DNA of 16,800 nucleotides from Fidelibacterota bacterium (GTDB lineage: Bacteria; Fidelibacterota; UBA2242; JAFGTP01): assembly GCA_021735285.1 (NCBI GenBank), contig JAIPHI010000041.1, positions 1 to 16,800 on the forward strand. The letters run 5' to 3'. Positions 7,871-15,873 of the stretch are shown in pieces (positions within the stretch are counted from its first letter, which is position 1; every line of letters starts with the position of its first letter). The notes beneath the pieces are model-generated. The model did not search any database, was not told the origin of the DNA, and saw only the letters and a list, made by a program, of their open reading frames with translations. Position numbers and translations under genes: made by a program.

Positions 7871-10435
7871 TTATTTTAATAGAATCATTTTCTTTGTTTT
7901 TACAAAATTACCAGATGTTATTCTATAGATATATACCCCATTAGAGACTTGTTGGTTATTTTTATCACGGCCATTCCAGATAACTTTATAATTACCTGCA
8001 GGTTGACTGGCATTTACCAGAGTTCTAACTTTCTGTCCAAGGAGATTATATATAGTTAATCTAACTCGATTATCTTTTTTTATTCCATAAGAAATAGTAG
8101 TTGTAGGATTAAAAGGATTGGGATAATTCTGAGATAAATGGTAAGTTAATATTGTATTGTTTTTAGGATCGATTTCACTTGTTACTTCTCCAAGATCAGC
8201 ATCATCTCTAAGTAATAATTCATATTTACCATAAGAAAATGTAAGGTTTCCGGTTATAAATTCAATATTATCATCGATAGCTGGATTATAATTATAGGCA
8301 TCAGAGCCACCTATCTGTACTATTTCACCGGATGCATCAGTTACTGCCCAATCGTCATGATCATCTTTTTCAGTAACAACCGTGAGATCACTAATTTTTA
8401 CAAGAACTCCTTCATATTTTTCTGAACTAGCTGAATCGGCCGCTATATCCGCACAAGTAACTTCAGCAGCATTTACACTCGTAGTTGTTCCTAGGTCCTT
8501 TAATGATATATCTTTTACTTCTGTTAAATTATAATACTCATCAACAGTTCCAGTTATCTTTACATCTTGTCCAATTTCAACAGGAGCATAATCAGGACTA
8601 TAAATCATAATACCATTCCAGGCGGCCTCAGTATGTTCAGCATTATTAAAATCCTGAACGAAAAAAGAAGATGTACTTGCAGATGTATCTGACGTTACTG
8701 TGCCATTAAAAGTGACCAGTTGCTCATTAAATGGTGAATCTCCGGATGAATTTTCTGTATATTGAATGTCATAAATAGTTTTTGTTTCAGGTCCACTAAT
8801 CACAAAAGAATAAACAGAATCTGGTGCAGCTTCTGGATCAGAAGCTGATTCCGTATCATTATCTGTTGCAGTTATATAATAGTTGATTATATCATTTTGC
8901 TCAAAGGGGCCTATTTCTACTTCATAACCTGAACTTGACGGGTTTACAAGATCAACACTTGTGTAAGTATCATTATTAATAGAATAAAATAATTTTGCTT
9001 CTGTAATTGATCCATCATCTAAGATTGAAGTAGAAACTGTAATTGTATCTTCAGGCTGAGGGCTTGTAGGTGTAATATCAGTATTCGAGATCATAGGAGG
9101 CCCTACCATTACAACAACATCTGAATCATAGCGCGGGATAAAATTATAATTACCCCAATGATCATATATAACTCCTGTCACAGATTCAAATAAAGTTCCT
9201 TCTGGAGGAGACCCCATGGTTACACCATCTGAATATCCTATACTGGTAAGCAATCCTCTACCAGTTTCATCATGAAGTCTTACTCCATATTGCGTGACAG
9301 TATCAACCACAGAATTAGAAACCATAATGAGGGCATTTTCCCATTTTTCAGCCTCATAATTAAGACTCGTTTCAGTGGAGGTCGTATAATATAGGCTGTC
9401 ATTAAAAATTTCGGTTTTTACCTCAGAGGTGTCAATCTTAGCATTCATGCCCCAAAGGGATAGTTCTTCTGTAGCATTCAGTTCTGTCGTATTCCCATCG
9501 GAAACGTATTCATGGATTACTCCGGTAATGGTGATCGAATCTCCCTCATATACAGTAGGTACTGACTCACTAACATCATCATAGACTAATAATCCACTAA
9601 ATGGCCCCCCACCAGGTTGCTGGAAATAATATTTCTTCCCGCTGCCTGCGTAAAATAGCCCAGATTTTACTGTAACTACTCCAGTAACAGTTACAGTTTC
9701 GTTCTGAAAATAAGTAGTATCATCACCTGTTATGACAGAACTTTCACGTACCTGCTGAAGTCTCTGAATCCGAATACTTTCAGCCGCTTCCTCCACGTCA
9801 TAGGCTAATCTTGGCTGTATCTTAGTATTATCAAATGAATAATCCAAAACACCGATAATACTTCTTACACTATCATATTTTTCAGGATTGAAATAGTATT
9901 CAGCTTTATCATCGACCCGACAAACGCCTGATCCATCATTTATTTCCCATTCACCATGACCAAGATCAGAATTAGTGATTTCTGCATCTAATACTTTAAC
10001 TAAAACTCCTTCATAGGCTTCTGCATTTGTACCGTTTGTACCGATCTCACCTGAAGAAACCAATGTGGGTTTAACTTCATGCCCCTTACTTATAACAGTA
10101 AAGGATGATACATTTTTAAGTTCTGTAAGATTATGATATTCATCGACTTCCGCAGTGATCATAATACTATCGCCATAGGCAGCTTCATGTTCACTGTCAT
10201 AAACCATAATACCGGACCATTTACCAGTGCCGTCCTGAAGATAATAATCACTACCAAAAGCATAGCTTTCAGCAGATACAACTCCTGTCACAGTTACTGT
10301 CGAATCCAAATAAACTGATTCATCATTTTCTGCGCCTGTTGTATCCTGTACTTCTGCAATACTAATAACATCCTGAGCCAGCGGGAAATATAAAATAGTT
10401 AATATTAAAATACATAACATTGTCATTCTCTTCAT
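7871..10435 (-). CDS. Secreted OB-fold-repeat protein with T9SS-type C-terminal sorting domain
   Basis: The 854-residue product has a signal peptide over 1-20 (cleavage after PLA). Three long repeats follow at about 27-215, 228-440 and 553-750. Each starts with a VTVTGVV-like strand and continues through a YYLQDG or FFVQDF turn, WSGIMVYD, and a GDSITITG-VDEYYNLTE block. Copies 1 and 3 have a second half with YEGVLVKV. This is the OB-fold pattern found at the N-termini of extracellular nucleases and in DUF5689-like proteins. An Ig-like segment (about 445-548) separates copies 2 and 3. The tail at 768-854 carries YPNPFNPTTTISY, a VRLTIYNLLGQKVRTL strand pair and SNGVYIYRI, matching the Por/FlgD-like sorting domain. 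No nuclease catalytic domain is present. The gene has AGAGGGG ahead of its ATG and starts 15 bases after the 708-residue protein's stop. It is likely displayed on or released from the cell surface. The ligand is unknown. Confidence 0.82.
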   Translation of the reverse strand: MKRMTMLCILILTILYFPLAQDVISIAEVQDTTGAENDESVYLDSTVTVTGVVSAESYAFGSDYYLQDGTGKWSGIMVYDSEHEAAYGDSIMITAEVDEYHNLTELKNVSSFTVISKGHEVKPTLVSSGEIGTNGTNAEAYEGVLVKVLDAEITNSDLGHGEWEINDGSGVCRVDDKAEYYFNPEKYDSVRSIIGVLDYSFDNTKIQPRLAYDVEEAAESIRIQRLQQVRESSVITGDDTTYFQNETVTVTGVVTVKSGLFYAGSGKKYYFQQPGGGPFSGLLVYDDVSESVPTVYEGDSITITGVIHEYVSDGNTTELNATEELSLWGMNAKIDTSEVKTEIFNDSLYYTTSTETSLNYEAEKWENALIMVSNSVVDTVTQYGVRLHDETGRGLLTSIGYSDGVTMGSPPEGTLFESVTGVIYDHWGNYNFIPRYDSDVVVMVGPPMISNTDITPTSPQPEDTITVSTSILDDGSITEAKLFYSINNDTYTSVDLVNPSSSGYEVEIGPFEQNDIINYYITATDNDTESASDPEAAPDSVYSFVISGPETKTIYDIQYTENSSGDSPFNEQLVTFNGTVTSDTSASTSSFFVQDFNNAEHTEAAWNGIMIYSPDYAPVEIGQDVKITGTVDEYYNLTEVKDISLKDLGTTTSVNAAEVTCADIAADSASSEKYEGVLVKISDLTVVTEKDDHDDWAVTDASGEIVQIGGSDAYNYNPAIDDNIEFITGNLTFSYGKYELLLRDDADLGEVTSEIDPKNNTILTYHLSQNYPNPFNPTTTISYGIKKDNRVRLTIYNLLGQKVRTLVNASQPAGNYKVIWNGRDKNNQQVSNGVYIYRITSGNFVKTKKMILLK

Positions 10436-10450
10436 AATGTTCCCCTCTCT

Positions 10451-12577
10451 TTATTTTATTATAGCGAATTTACCAATTGAAATATCATTTGTCTCCAGGT
10501 CTTCCACAGTAAATAAATATAATCCTGCAGCAATCGGTTGATTATATCGGGTTAGTAAGTCCCAAGCATGTTCTCCTCCTGAAAATTTTGGACTTTTACC
10601 AAAAACAGTTTCTTTAAGTAGACGAATATCAGAACCATTATAGGTTTTTGAGTTATGCTCAATAATATCGATAACCTCACCAGAAAGAGTATATATACGA
10701 ATTTTTGCCCGGGGTGGTAAATTCGTAAACCAGAGCATCCTTTCTCTTTCACCGAAACCATCCCAATCGGCAGTAGCCCTGTAGGGATTGGGATAGACCT
10801 CAACTTTACGTTCCAGCCCGGGATTTTCCCCAGCACCTGGTATTGCATATATTTTAGAAGACGCACTCTCTGAACTAGGAATACCTTTTTCTGCATTCCC
10901 ATAGTCAAAGGCTACTACAGTATACCAATTGCGTCCAGGCCAACCATTTTTCAAATTATAATCGACATATTTATAATGAAATTTCATTGTATCACCATCA
11001 ATAACAAATGTTTTTGTTGTTGGATTACCTTCTTCATCACGTATTCTGATCTGGTCCAGCCCTGTATTATAATTAGTAAAACCTATCTGTTTTAATTCAA
11101 ATTCATCAACAATATCATATTGAGCAAGTAGGGTTTTTTCTCGACCTATCCCCGTTTTACGTCCGCTATAAATGCGATACCCCTCGAAATCTATTTCCTG
11201 TGAGACAGGATCATAAGCCAGTTCATTTGTAGAGTCTTCCGGTGCATTATCCCAGTAAATTGTAATTTTTTGATCTCCAGGTACAACTTTCATATTTGGT
11301 GAAGGCGGAGGTCCAGGTAATTCATATCCCAATTCATAAGCGCGTTGAGCCCATTTTGCATTTTCATATAATATTGCCCGTCTGGCTTCAGTATCAGTTT
11401 GTGAGTCGGTCGCCCACAATCCACATACAATTGCGAAAGCAAAATTAATTTTCTCACCTGGTTCCCAAACCACTTCTCGTAATTGAAAATCTTCTCTATT
11501 TCCAATTGGTCCTGCGGTTAATAATGACATCCAACTTGCTGATTCTGTAATAACAGAATATTCCGAGCCAGGATATTGAGACATTCTAGCATATAATTCT
11601 TGATCACCTATTGGCGTCAAATGGTGATCAACTCCATCTATCTGATTACCATTCCAGGGCCATTGATCATAATACACATCAAAATCAGTACTCTTTTCAT
11701 TCTTTGATCCCAGGTATTTTAATCCAAAATAGCTTTGAGCCCATCCCTGGTCTCCATCAAGATCACTTTGTATTGCCATATCGAGAGAATCTACATAATC
11801 GTTCCTGTTATCATACCAGTTCCATCCACCACCAGGCTCACATATACTGGTATAATTCATATTACCTACTGAGTTATCAGCCCATATTCCAACATAAGGG
11901 TTAATTATTTTTTCACCCGAGATATTTTTTGCTGTATAATTTAAAATTACAAATGAGTTAGCATAGGGATAATTCCAACAGTAAGTTTCTAAACGCACTT
12001 TTACCCCTAAAGGTTCGTGAGGTATTTGCATTTCCGTACCAGGAATTATCTGTGAGGTATCTGTAAATTCAGCAATCATATCCTGGTGTGAAACTGCAGT
12101 GCTATCATAATAACTGGCAAGTTTACGGATTACAGGATCAGTAGTAGATTTATTAAAAATAGATTTAATTTTTACTACATCAGATGAGTCTGAACTACTT
12201 GTAAATTCTCTTCCAGCAGGCCTGCTACCATATTCATCTGAAACAAAACCATCCAAAATAGCAGAAGAAACTAATGATTTATTATTTTTAATTCCCCCAA
12301 TCCATAGCCCCGCATAGGAAAAATGTTCAACTTGTTCTTGTTTATATTCAGAGTAAAGTTTATACCTGCAAGAAGGCTGAACACAAGTATTATAGCCTTC
12401 TCCTAATATCCCATAATTTGTTACCGTCATTCCAATTTGGCCTGCAAAAGTATAGTGCGTATAGTCCCTGATAGCAGGTTTTGATAATGGAACCCTATTA
12501 TTTTTAATCTGCTGGGAATGTAAAAAAAATGGAATCAAGAATATATAAAATATTTTTAGAATCTTATTTTTATTCAT
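10451..12577 (-). CDS. Large secreted surface protein with fibronectin-like segment and T9SS-type tail
   Basis: The 708-residue product has a signal peptide (hydrophobic 9-20, cleavage near HSQ). Residues 30-420 are rich in Trp, Tyr and Gly and show no family I recognise. They include FSYAGLWIGGI at 86-96, WADNSVGNMNY at 232-242 and an acidic SDLDGDQGW at 271-279 that could bind a metal. Residues 425-580 look like a fibronectin III-type domain (KITIYWD, then FEGYRIYSG, then WYTVVAFDYG). The C-terminus has YPNPYR at 595-600, LPPRAKIRIYTLSGEVI and IAAGLYLFTV, a variant of the FlgD-like sorting domain. Proteins with this layout recur in T9SS-using phyla, usually without a known function. It is the first gene of the six-gene operon. 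No clear Shine-Dalgarno precedes its ATG, which is common in this group. A structural or adhesive surface role is a guess. Confidence 0.8.
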   Translation of the reverse strand: MNKNKILKIFYIFLIPFFLHSQQIKNNRVPLSKPAIRDYTHYTFAGQIGMTVTNYGILGEGYNTCVQPSCRYKLYSEYKQEQVEHFSYAGLWIGGIKNNKSLVSSAILDGFVSDEYGSRPAGREFTSSSDSSDVVKIKSIFNKSTTDPVIRKLASYYDSTAVSHQDMIAEFTDTSQIIPGTEMQIPHEPLGVKVRLETYCWNYPYANSFVILNYTAKNISGEKIINPYVGIWADNSVGNMNYTSICEPGGGWNWYDNRNDYVDSLDMAIQSDLDGDQGWAQSYFGLKYLGSKNEKSTDFDVYYDQWPWNGNQIDGVDHHLTPIGDQELYARMSQYPGSEYSVITESASWMSLLTAGPIGNREDFQLREVVWEPGEKINFAFAIVCGLWATDSQTDTEARRAILYENAKWAQRAYELGYELPGPPPSPNMKVVPGDQKITIYWDNAPEDSTNELAYDPVSQEIDFEGYRIYSGRKTGIGREKTLLAQYDIVDEFELKQIGFTNYNTGLDQIRIRDEEGNPTTKTFVIDGDTMKFHYKYVDYNLKNGWPGRNWYTVVAFDYGNAEKGIPSSESASSKIYAIPGAGENPGLERKVEVYPNPYRATADWDGFGERERMLWFTNLPPRAKIRIYTLSGEVIDIIEHNSKTYNGSDIRLLKETVFGKSPKFSGGEHAWDLLTRYNQPIAAGLYLFTVEDLETNDISIGKFAIIK

Positions 12578-12656
12578 ATAGTTATTGTTATATAATTAAA
12601 TTTATAGATTTGTAATATTGGTGATGTTTTTTTCATATCAACAAATTCCGCCCCTG

Positions 12657-12686
12657 TATATAGAAATTAATTCTTCTAATTCTCAA
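12657..12686 (-). promoter_or_regulatory. Weak candidate promoter for the six-gene operon
   Basis: Reading the minus strand, TTGAGA at 12686-12681 is followed after 18 bases by TATATA at 12662-12657, about 80 bases upstream of the 12577 start codon. Both hexamers are imperfect and the DNA is very AT-rich, so chance matches are expected. The position fits: it lies between a terminator-like hairpin and the first gene of the operon. This sigma70-type reading may not apply if the organism uses a Bacteroidota-type promoter. Confidence 0.25.
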
Positions 12687-12713
12687 ATAAATATCCTCTC
12701 ATTAAAAAAATTA

Positions 12714-12738
12714 AAAAGCCTTTTTAATTTTGGCTTTT
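12714..12738 (-). terminator. Rho-independent terminator-like hairpin
   Basis: AAAAGCC (12714-12720) and GGCTTTT (12732-12738) form a 7-bp stem around an 11-base AT loop. On the minus strand the stem is followed by a T-rich tail (TAATTTTTTTAAT), as expected for intrinsic termination. The same bases can also pair as a longer AT-only palindrome (AAAATTAAAAAG/CTTTTTAATTTT, one central base). It would stop read-through from the right-hand gene block before the six-gene operon begins. Confidence 0.5.
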
Positions 12739-13150
12739 ATGACAAATAAACTATTTAATACCATTCTTATTATCAAGTATTTTTTTATAACATTTGGAGG
12801 CCCTTTAAATTTATTACATTATTCTTAATATTATTTTGGTTCTCTGAGATTTATTTTGATTATGAGAAATTATCCTTTTATATATTATCAATCTTGTTGT
12901 TGGTTATCTCATCCTAGACAATTAAGAAATTCTTCTATTGAATAGTTATTGGGGTGGGATTACATCCTTCCTTTTTTTATTACTTTTTCAATCATATCAG
13001 TCATAAAGTAACTTAGAGAGCTCTTTTTTTATTTTGCAATCTGTTTGAATTCTAATTTTCAAAATAAATTGAAGTTCATTATTTTGTGATCAAGTTGATT
13101 AAATATATAGGGCTTTATTTCTAGAAACTATTAATCATAAAACAATACAG

Positions 13151-13189
13151 AAAAAAACTCGATCGTTAGATTTAAACTTTCCACCGATC
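13151..13189 (-). terminator. Possible weak terminator after the 868-residue protein gene
   Basis: On the minus strand GATCG (13189-13185) and CGATC (13165-13161) could pair around a 19-base loop, and are followed by GAG and seven T residues (13157-13151). It lies about 40 bases past the stop at 13230. The stem is short and the loop long, so this is a weak call. Rho-dependent ending or the stronger hairpin at 12714-12738 may be the real stop. Confidence 0.3.
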
Positions 13190-13229
13190 TGGATGTAAAC
13201 CTGGAAGAAGAATAAAATTTTCAAATAGA

Positions 13230-15836
13230 TCACTGTACTAAAACAACTCTTTTTATAATTTTATTTGCTGAGTTATTGGTGCCCAGCCTTAAAAAATATA
13301 TTCCGGAACTTACCCTGTTACCCTGATTATTTTTACCATCCCAATAATATTCATGCTTTCCTTTAACTAAAGTCTGATCAATTACAGTCTTTATATTCCT
13401 GCCTCGTATATCATAAATATTAATTTTAACTTTACCATTCTCAGGGATAGTAAACATAATTTTAAGCCTGCTATTAAATGGATTGGGATAAAATTTCAAA
13501 GCCAATTCATCACAAAAAGCTTTGGTTCTATATTGATTCTTTACAGCAGATACATTTTCCAGTACTTTATATAGCCGGGCAATATCTATTTCTCCATCAT
13601 GAATGGTTCCTGAGTAAGACAACTTTCCATGAGCCAGATAGTGTAACCCTATAATTGGCATACTAAATGTAATATGGTCCCGGGGATCGATTATTTCCAC
13701 GCTTCCCATATTAAAAGTACAGCTACAAACATTACAATCTTCCAGCCCGTAAGTTAAACTAAATTTCATATATACCCTGTCATCAGGAGGATTCTGGTTA
13801 TATTCAACAACGGGAATACCGGCTATTTTATCCAGCAGAGATTCAGCTACCTGCGCACCATCGAGCAATTTATTGTCATCGCTATCTTTATCAGTATTAT
13901 CCATATCAAATAATGTTTCAACACTATCAACTAATCCGTCCTCATCCGCGTCGAATTCTAAAGTTACAGAATCATGAGAATGATCATAATGATTGAGAAT
14001 CATTTTTAACCTTTTGATATTAATTCTTGAAGTATCATCAACAAGAGAGCTATTATAGGGAAACCCAAAGGAATATTTAAAAGCAAAACTTCCATGTTTC
14101 AGAAAGTGCAATCCCATATAAGTAATATTTGTTGATAAATTACGCATGGGATTATGTAATTCAAGATAGCCCATGGCAATTTCCTTACCACATATGGGAC
14201 AGACCTCGATCCCATCCATATCAGCTAAAATTTTATAACAACTGTCAACTGGAGTTTCACTGTTACCTATTAAAAATCCTGGCAATTGGTCGATCAATCG
14301 ATAATAATGTTTAGCAAGTAAAGGGACATAGAGGGAATCCAGTCTCCTATTGTTATAATTATATTGATACCTGGTACCCAGCAATATTTTTTCAACATCG
14401 GTGAGGTAATTATTATTTTGAACATCACCTACTGGAATAAGATGGGCACCCTGTGTTTCTAGCTCTAATACTTCAGCTAATTTTAAAACATCAATTTCAT
14501 GGCTGTGTCTTGAGCCCGAGTATATCAATCTTCCGTGAGCCAGATAGTGTAAAGAAATAATTGGCAATTTTATTGATGATTTTTTATTGGGATTAACGAT
14601 ATCAATTTCACCCATATTTATTAAGATATCACATATCTTACACTTTTCTGAGCCACATGTATATCCATATTTTACATAAATAGTATCATGGGGTGAATCG
14701 CCATCATATTCGACAACCGGGAGGCTGGCAATATTTAAAATGATTTTTTCAGCCACTTCAGCACCGTCCAGTAAACCATTATAATTACTGTCTTTTTGAT
14801 AGCTGTAATTGTCGAATTTTCTTTCTAAACAATCCCGTAGCCCATCATTATCGCTGTCATTATTCGGATCAATAGCATCTCCATCATGAGAATCATCGTA
14901 ATGGTTCAAAATCCTTTTCAATTTTTCCGTACCTAAACGCTCATTATCTACGGAATCGCCATAGGAAAAACTTCCATTCTGCATAAAATGCAAAGCCAGA
15001 TAGTCAATTTCAATAGATAAATTACGCATTGGATTATTTAATTCAATATAACCCATATTAATCGATTTACCACAAATCGGACATTCTACAACTCCCCGCA
15101 TTTTATTTTCTATTTTATAACAGCTATCTCCTTTTTCTACGTTTGGCAGGGAATCAATAATGCTATAATACTTAATCGCAATTATATCTCCTAAAGCTGC
15201 TAATCTATGATAACCGAACAAAATTTCTTCCTGATAACTAAGATAATTCTCTTCTCCATTCTTATCGACAGGTAGCATATGAGCATCCTGAGCCTGGATA
15301 TTGGTTCCCAACGAGACAACCAGTAGTGAAGCAATGGCTGACTTTAAAAATGCCGAACATTTTGGCTTATCAAAATTTTGCCCATTAAGTTGATCATAAA
15401 TGTCTCTGTATATTGGGATCAGCTGTGGTGTAACCTTACATCCCGGACAGGCCCAGTGAAATAAAATTTCCTGGCCTTCCCCTTGAAATTCATTTTCAGT
15501 GTAGCCATTTTCTATAAAATTTTTTATGCAACATAACGGGTAGCCAAATAATTTGCCTTCCAGCAATTGTTCATGATAGCTTTTTGTGATTGGCTGGTTA
15601 TCAAAATTATTCTGATATATGTTTATATATTGTGTCTGTTTGCCAAAGATCAATTCTTTACTTTTTTTGCCATTTCTCAGTTTTCTGTAAATTATTCCGG
15701 ATTTAAGACCTAGATTTTTCAGCAAATCAATATGCTGATAATCGAATTTGTCTTCCCACCTGCTTAATGGCTTAATTTTATTTTTCCCTAGAAAAGCCAG
15801 ATAAATAAATTCCTGATCGAAATTATCATAATCCAA
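13230..15836 (-). CDS. Multi-domain protein: GYPxCC Cys domain, internal signal segment, four C-x2-C/NMG modules, Asp-rich loops, T9SS tail
   Basis: An 868-residue protein of no named family that I recognise. Residues 1-155 look cytosolic, with FGYPLCC (98-103) and HWACPGC (127-133), recalling DUF483-type GYPxCC proteins. Residues 162-178 form a hydrophobic segment followed by NIQAQ, like a signal peptide placed internally. Four related modules then start at C-x2-C pairs 252, 399, 546 and 701. Each runs on as (I/F)NMG or AMG, an NP or DP turn, a conserved LH pair and a Gly, then a regular amphipathic helix. Between modules 1-2 and 3-4 lie Asp-rich stretches (DPNNDSDNDGLRD near 323, DADEDGLVD near 629, each followed by LLDGA-VAE) like thrombospondin type 3 calcium loops. 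HYDxSHD occurs twice (312, 616). The tail at 776-868 has FYPNPFNS and SSGIYFLRL. The TTG start is fixed by GAGGAGG seven bases upstream. Metal binding is inferred. Function unknown. Confidence 0.8.
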   Translation of the reverse strand: MDYDNFDQEFIYLAFLGKNKIKPLSRWEDKFDYQHIDLLKNLGLKSGIIYRKLRNGKKSKELIFGKQTQYINIYQNNFDNQPITKSYHEQLLEGKLFGYPLCCIKNFIENGYTENEFQGEGQEILFHWACPGCKVTPQLIPIYRDIYDQLNGQNFDKPKCSAFLKSAIASLLVVSLGTNIQAQDAHMLPVDKNGEENYLSYQEEILFGYHRLAALGDIIAIKYYSIIDSLPNVEKGDSCYKIENKMRGVVECPICGKSINMGYIELNNPMRNLSIEIDYLALHFMQNGSFSYGDSVDNERLGTEKLKRILNHYDDSHDGDAIDPNNDSDNDGLRDCLERKFDNYSYQKDSNYNGLLDGAEVAEKIILNIASLPVVEYDGDSPHDTIYVKYGYTCGSEKCKICDILINMGEIDIVNPNKKSSIKLPIISLHYLAHGRLIYSGSRHSHEIDVLKLAEVLELETQGAHLIPVGDVQNNNYLTDVEKILLGTRYQYNYNNRRLDSLYVPLLAKHYYRLIDQLPGFLIGNSETPVDSCYKILADMDGIEVCPICGKEIAMGYLELHNPMRNLSTNITYMGLHFLKHGSFAFKYSFGFPYNSSLVDDTSRINIKRLKMILNHYDHSHDSVTLEFDADEDGLVDSVETLFDMDNTDKDSDDNKLLDGAQVAESLLDKIAGIPVVEYNQNPPDDRVYMKFSLTYGLEDCNVCSCTFNMGSVEIIDPRDHITFSMPIIGLHYLAHGKLSYSGTIHDGEIDIARLYKVLENVSAVKNQYRTKAFCDELALKFYPNPFNSRLKIMFTIPENGKVKINIYDIRGRNIKTVIDQTLVKGKHEYYWDGKNNQGNRVSSGIYFLRLGTNNSANKIIKRVVLVQ
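13557..15287 (-). repeat. Internal tandem duplication of about 290 codons inside the 868-residue gene
   Basis: Residues 184-460 and 464-760 align end to end, from HMLPV/HLIPV through CPICGK, NPMRNLS, ILNHYD, LLDGA-VAE, PVVEY and HYLAHG. The DNA still shows it: 14134-14174 and 15016-15056 match at 37 of 41 bases, offset by 882. The 17-base string at 13630-13646 recurs exactly at 14536-14552, offset by 906. Each unit itself contains two diverged copies of the C-x2-C module, so the pattern is an old duplication followed by a younger one. Confidence 0.8.
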
Positions 15837-15843
15837 AACAGTC

Positions 15844-15850
15844 CCTCCTC
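15844..15850 (-). promoter_or_regulatory. Strong Shine-Dalgarno that fixes a TTG start
   Basis: The minus strand reads GAGGAGG, then seven bases, then TTG (15836-15834) opening the 868-residue frame. No in-frame ATG lies close by: the nearby ATG at GGATTATGAT is in another frame. The optimal spacing supports TTG as the true start and confirms that the Cys-rich N-terminal domain belongs to the protein, not just the part after the internal signal segment. Confidence 0.75.
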
Positions 15851-15873
15851 ATTTTTAGATCAATAGCATATTC

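Larger units (their letters stand above)
12578..13229. other. AT-rich spacer between the two gene blocks
   Basis: No reading frame resembling a gene is seen on either strand in these 652 bases. The left part holds the upstream region of the six-gene operon, with the hairpin at 12714-12738 and the weak promoter candidate listed separately. The right part holds a possible terminator for the 868-residue protein gene. The middle (about 12760-13140) is simple AT-rich sequence, plus a small palindrome AGAGCTCT near 13020. A small RNA cannot be excluded, but nothing in the sequence argues for one. Confidence 0.6.

Noticed and set aside
7871..10435. Extracellular nuclease
   Set aside because: The OB-fold repeats recall nuclease N-termini, but no endonuclease/exonuclease/phosphatase or SNase catalytic motifs are present.
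10552..10908. 118-codon minus-strand frame inside the 708-residue protein gene
   Set aside because: It lies wholly within a well-supported gene in another frame and has no domain-like composition.
11611..11904. 97-codon plus-strand frame rich in His and Tyr
   Set aside because: It is the antisense of the 708-residue protein gene, its composition mirrors that gene's codons, and no ribosome site is seen.
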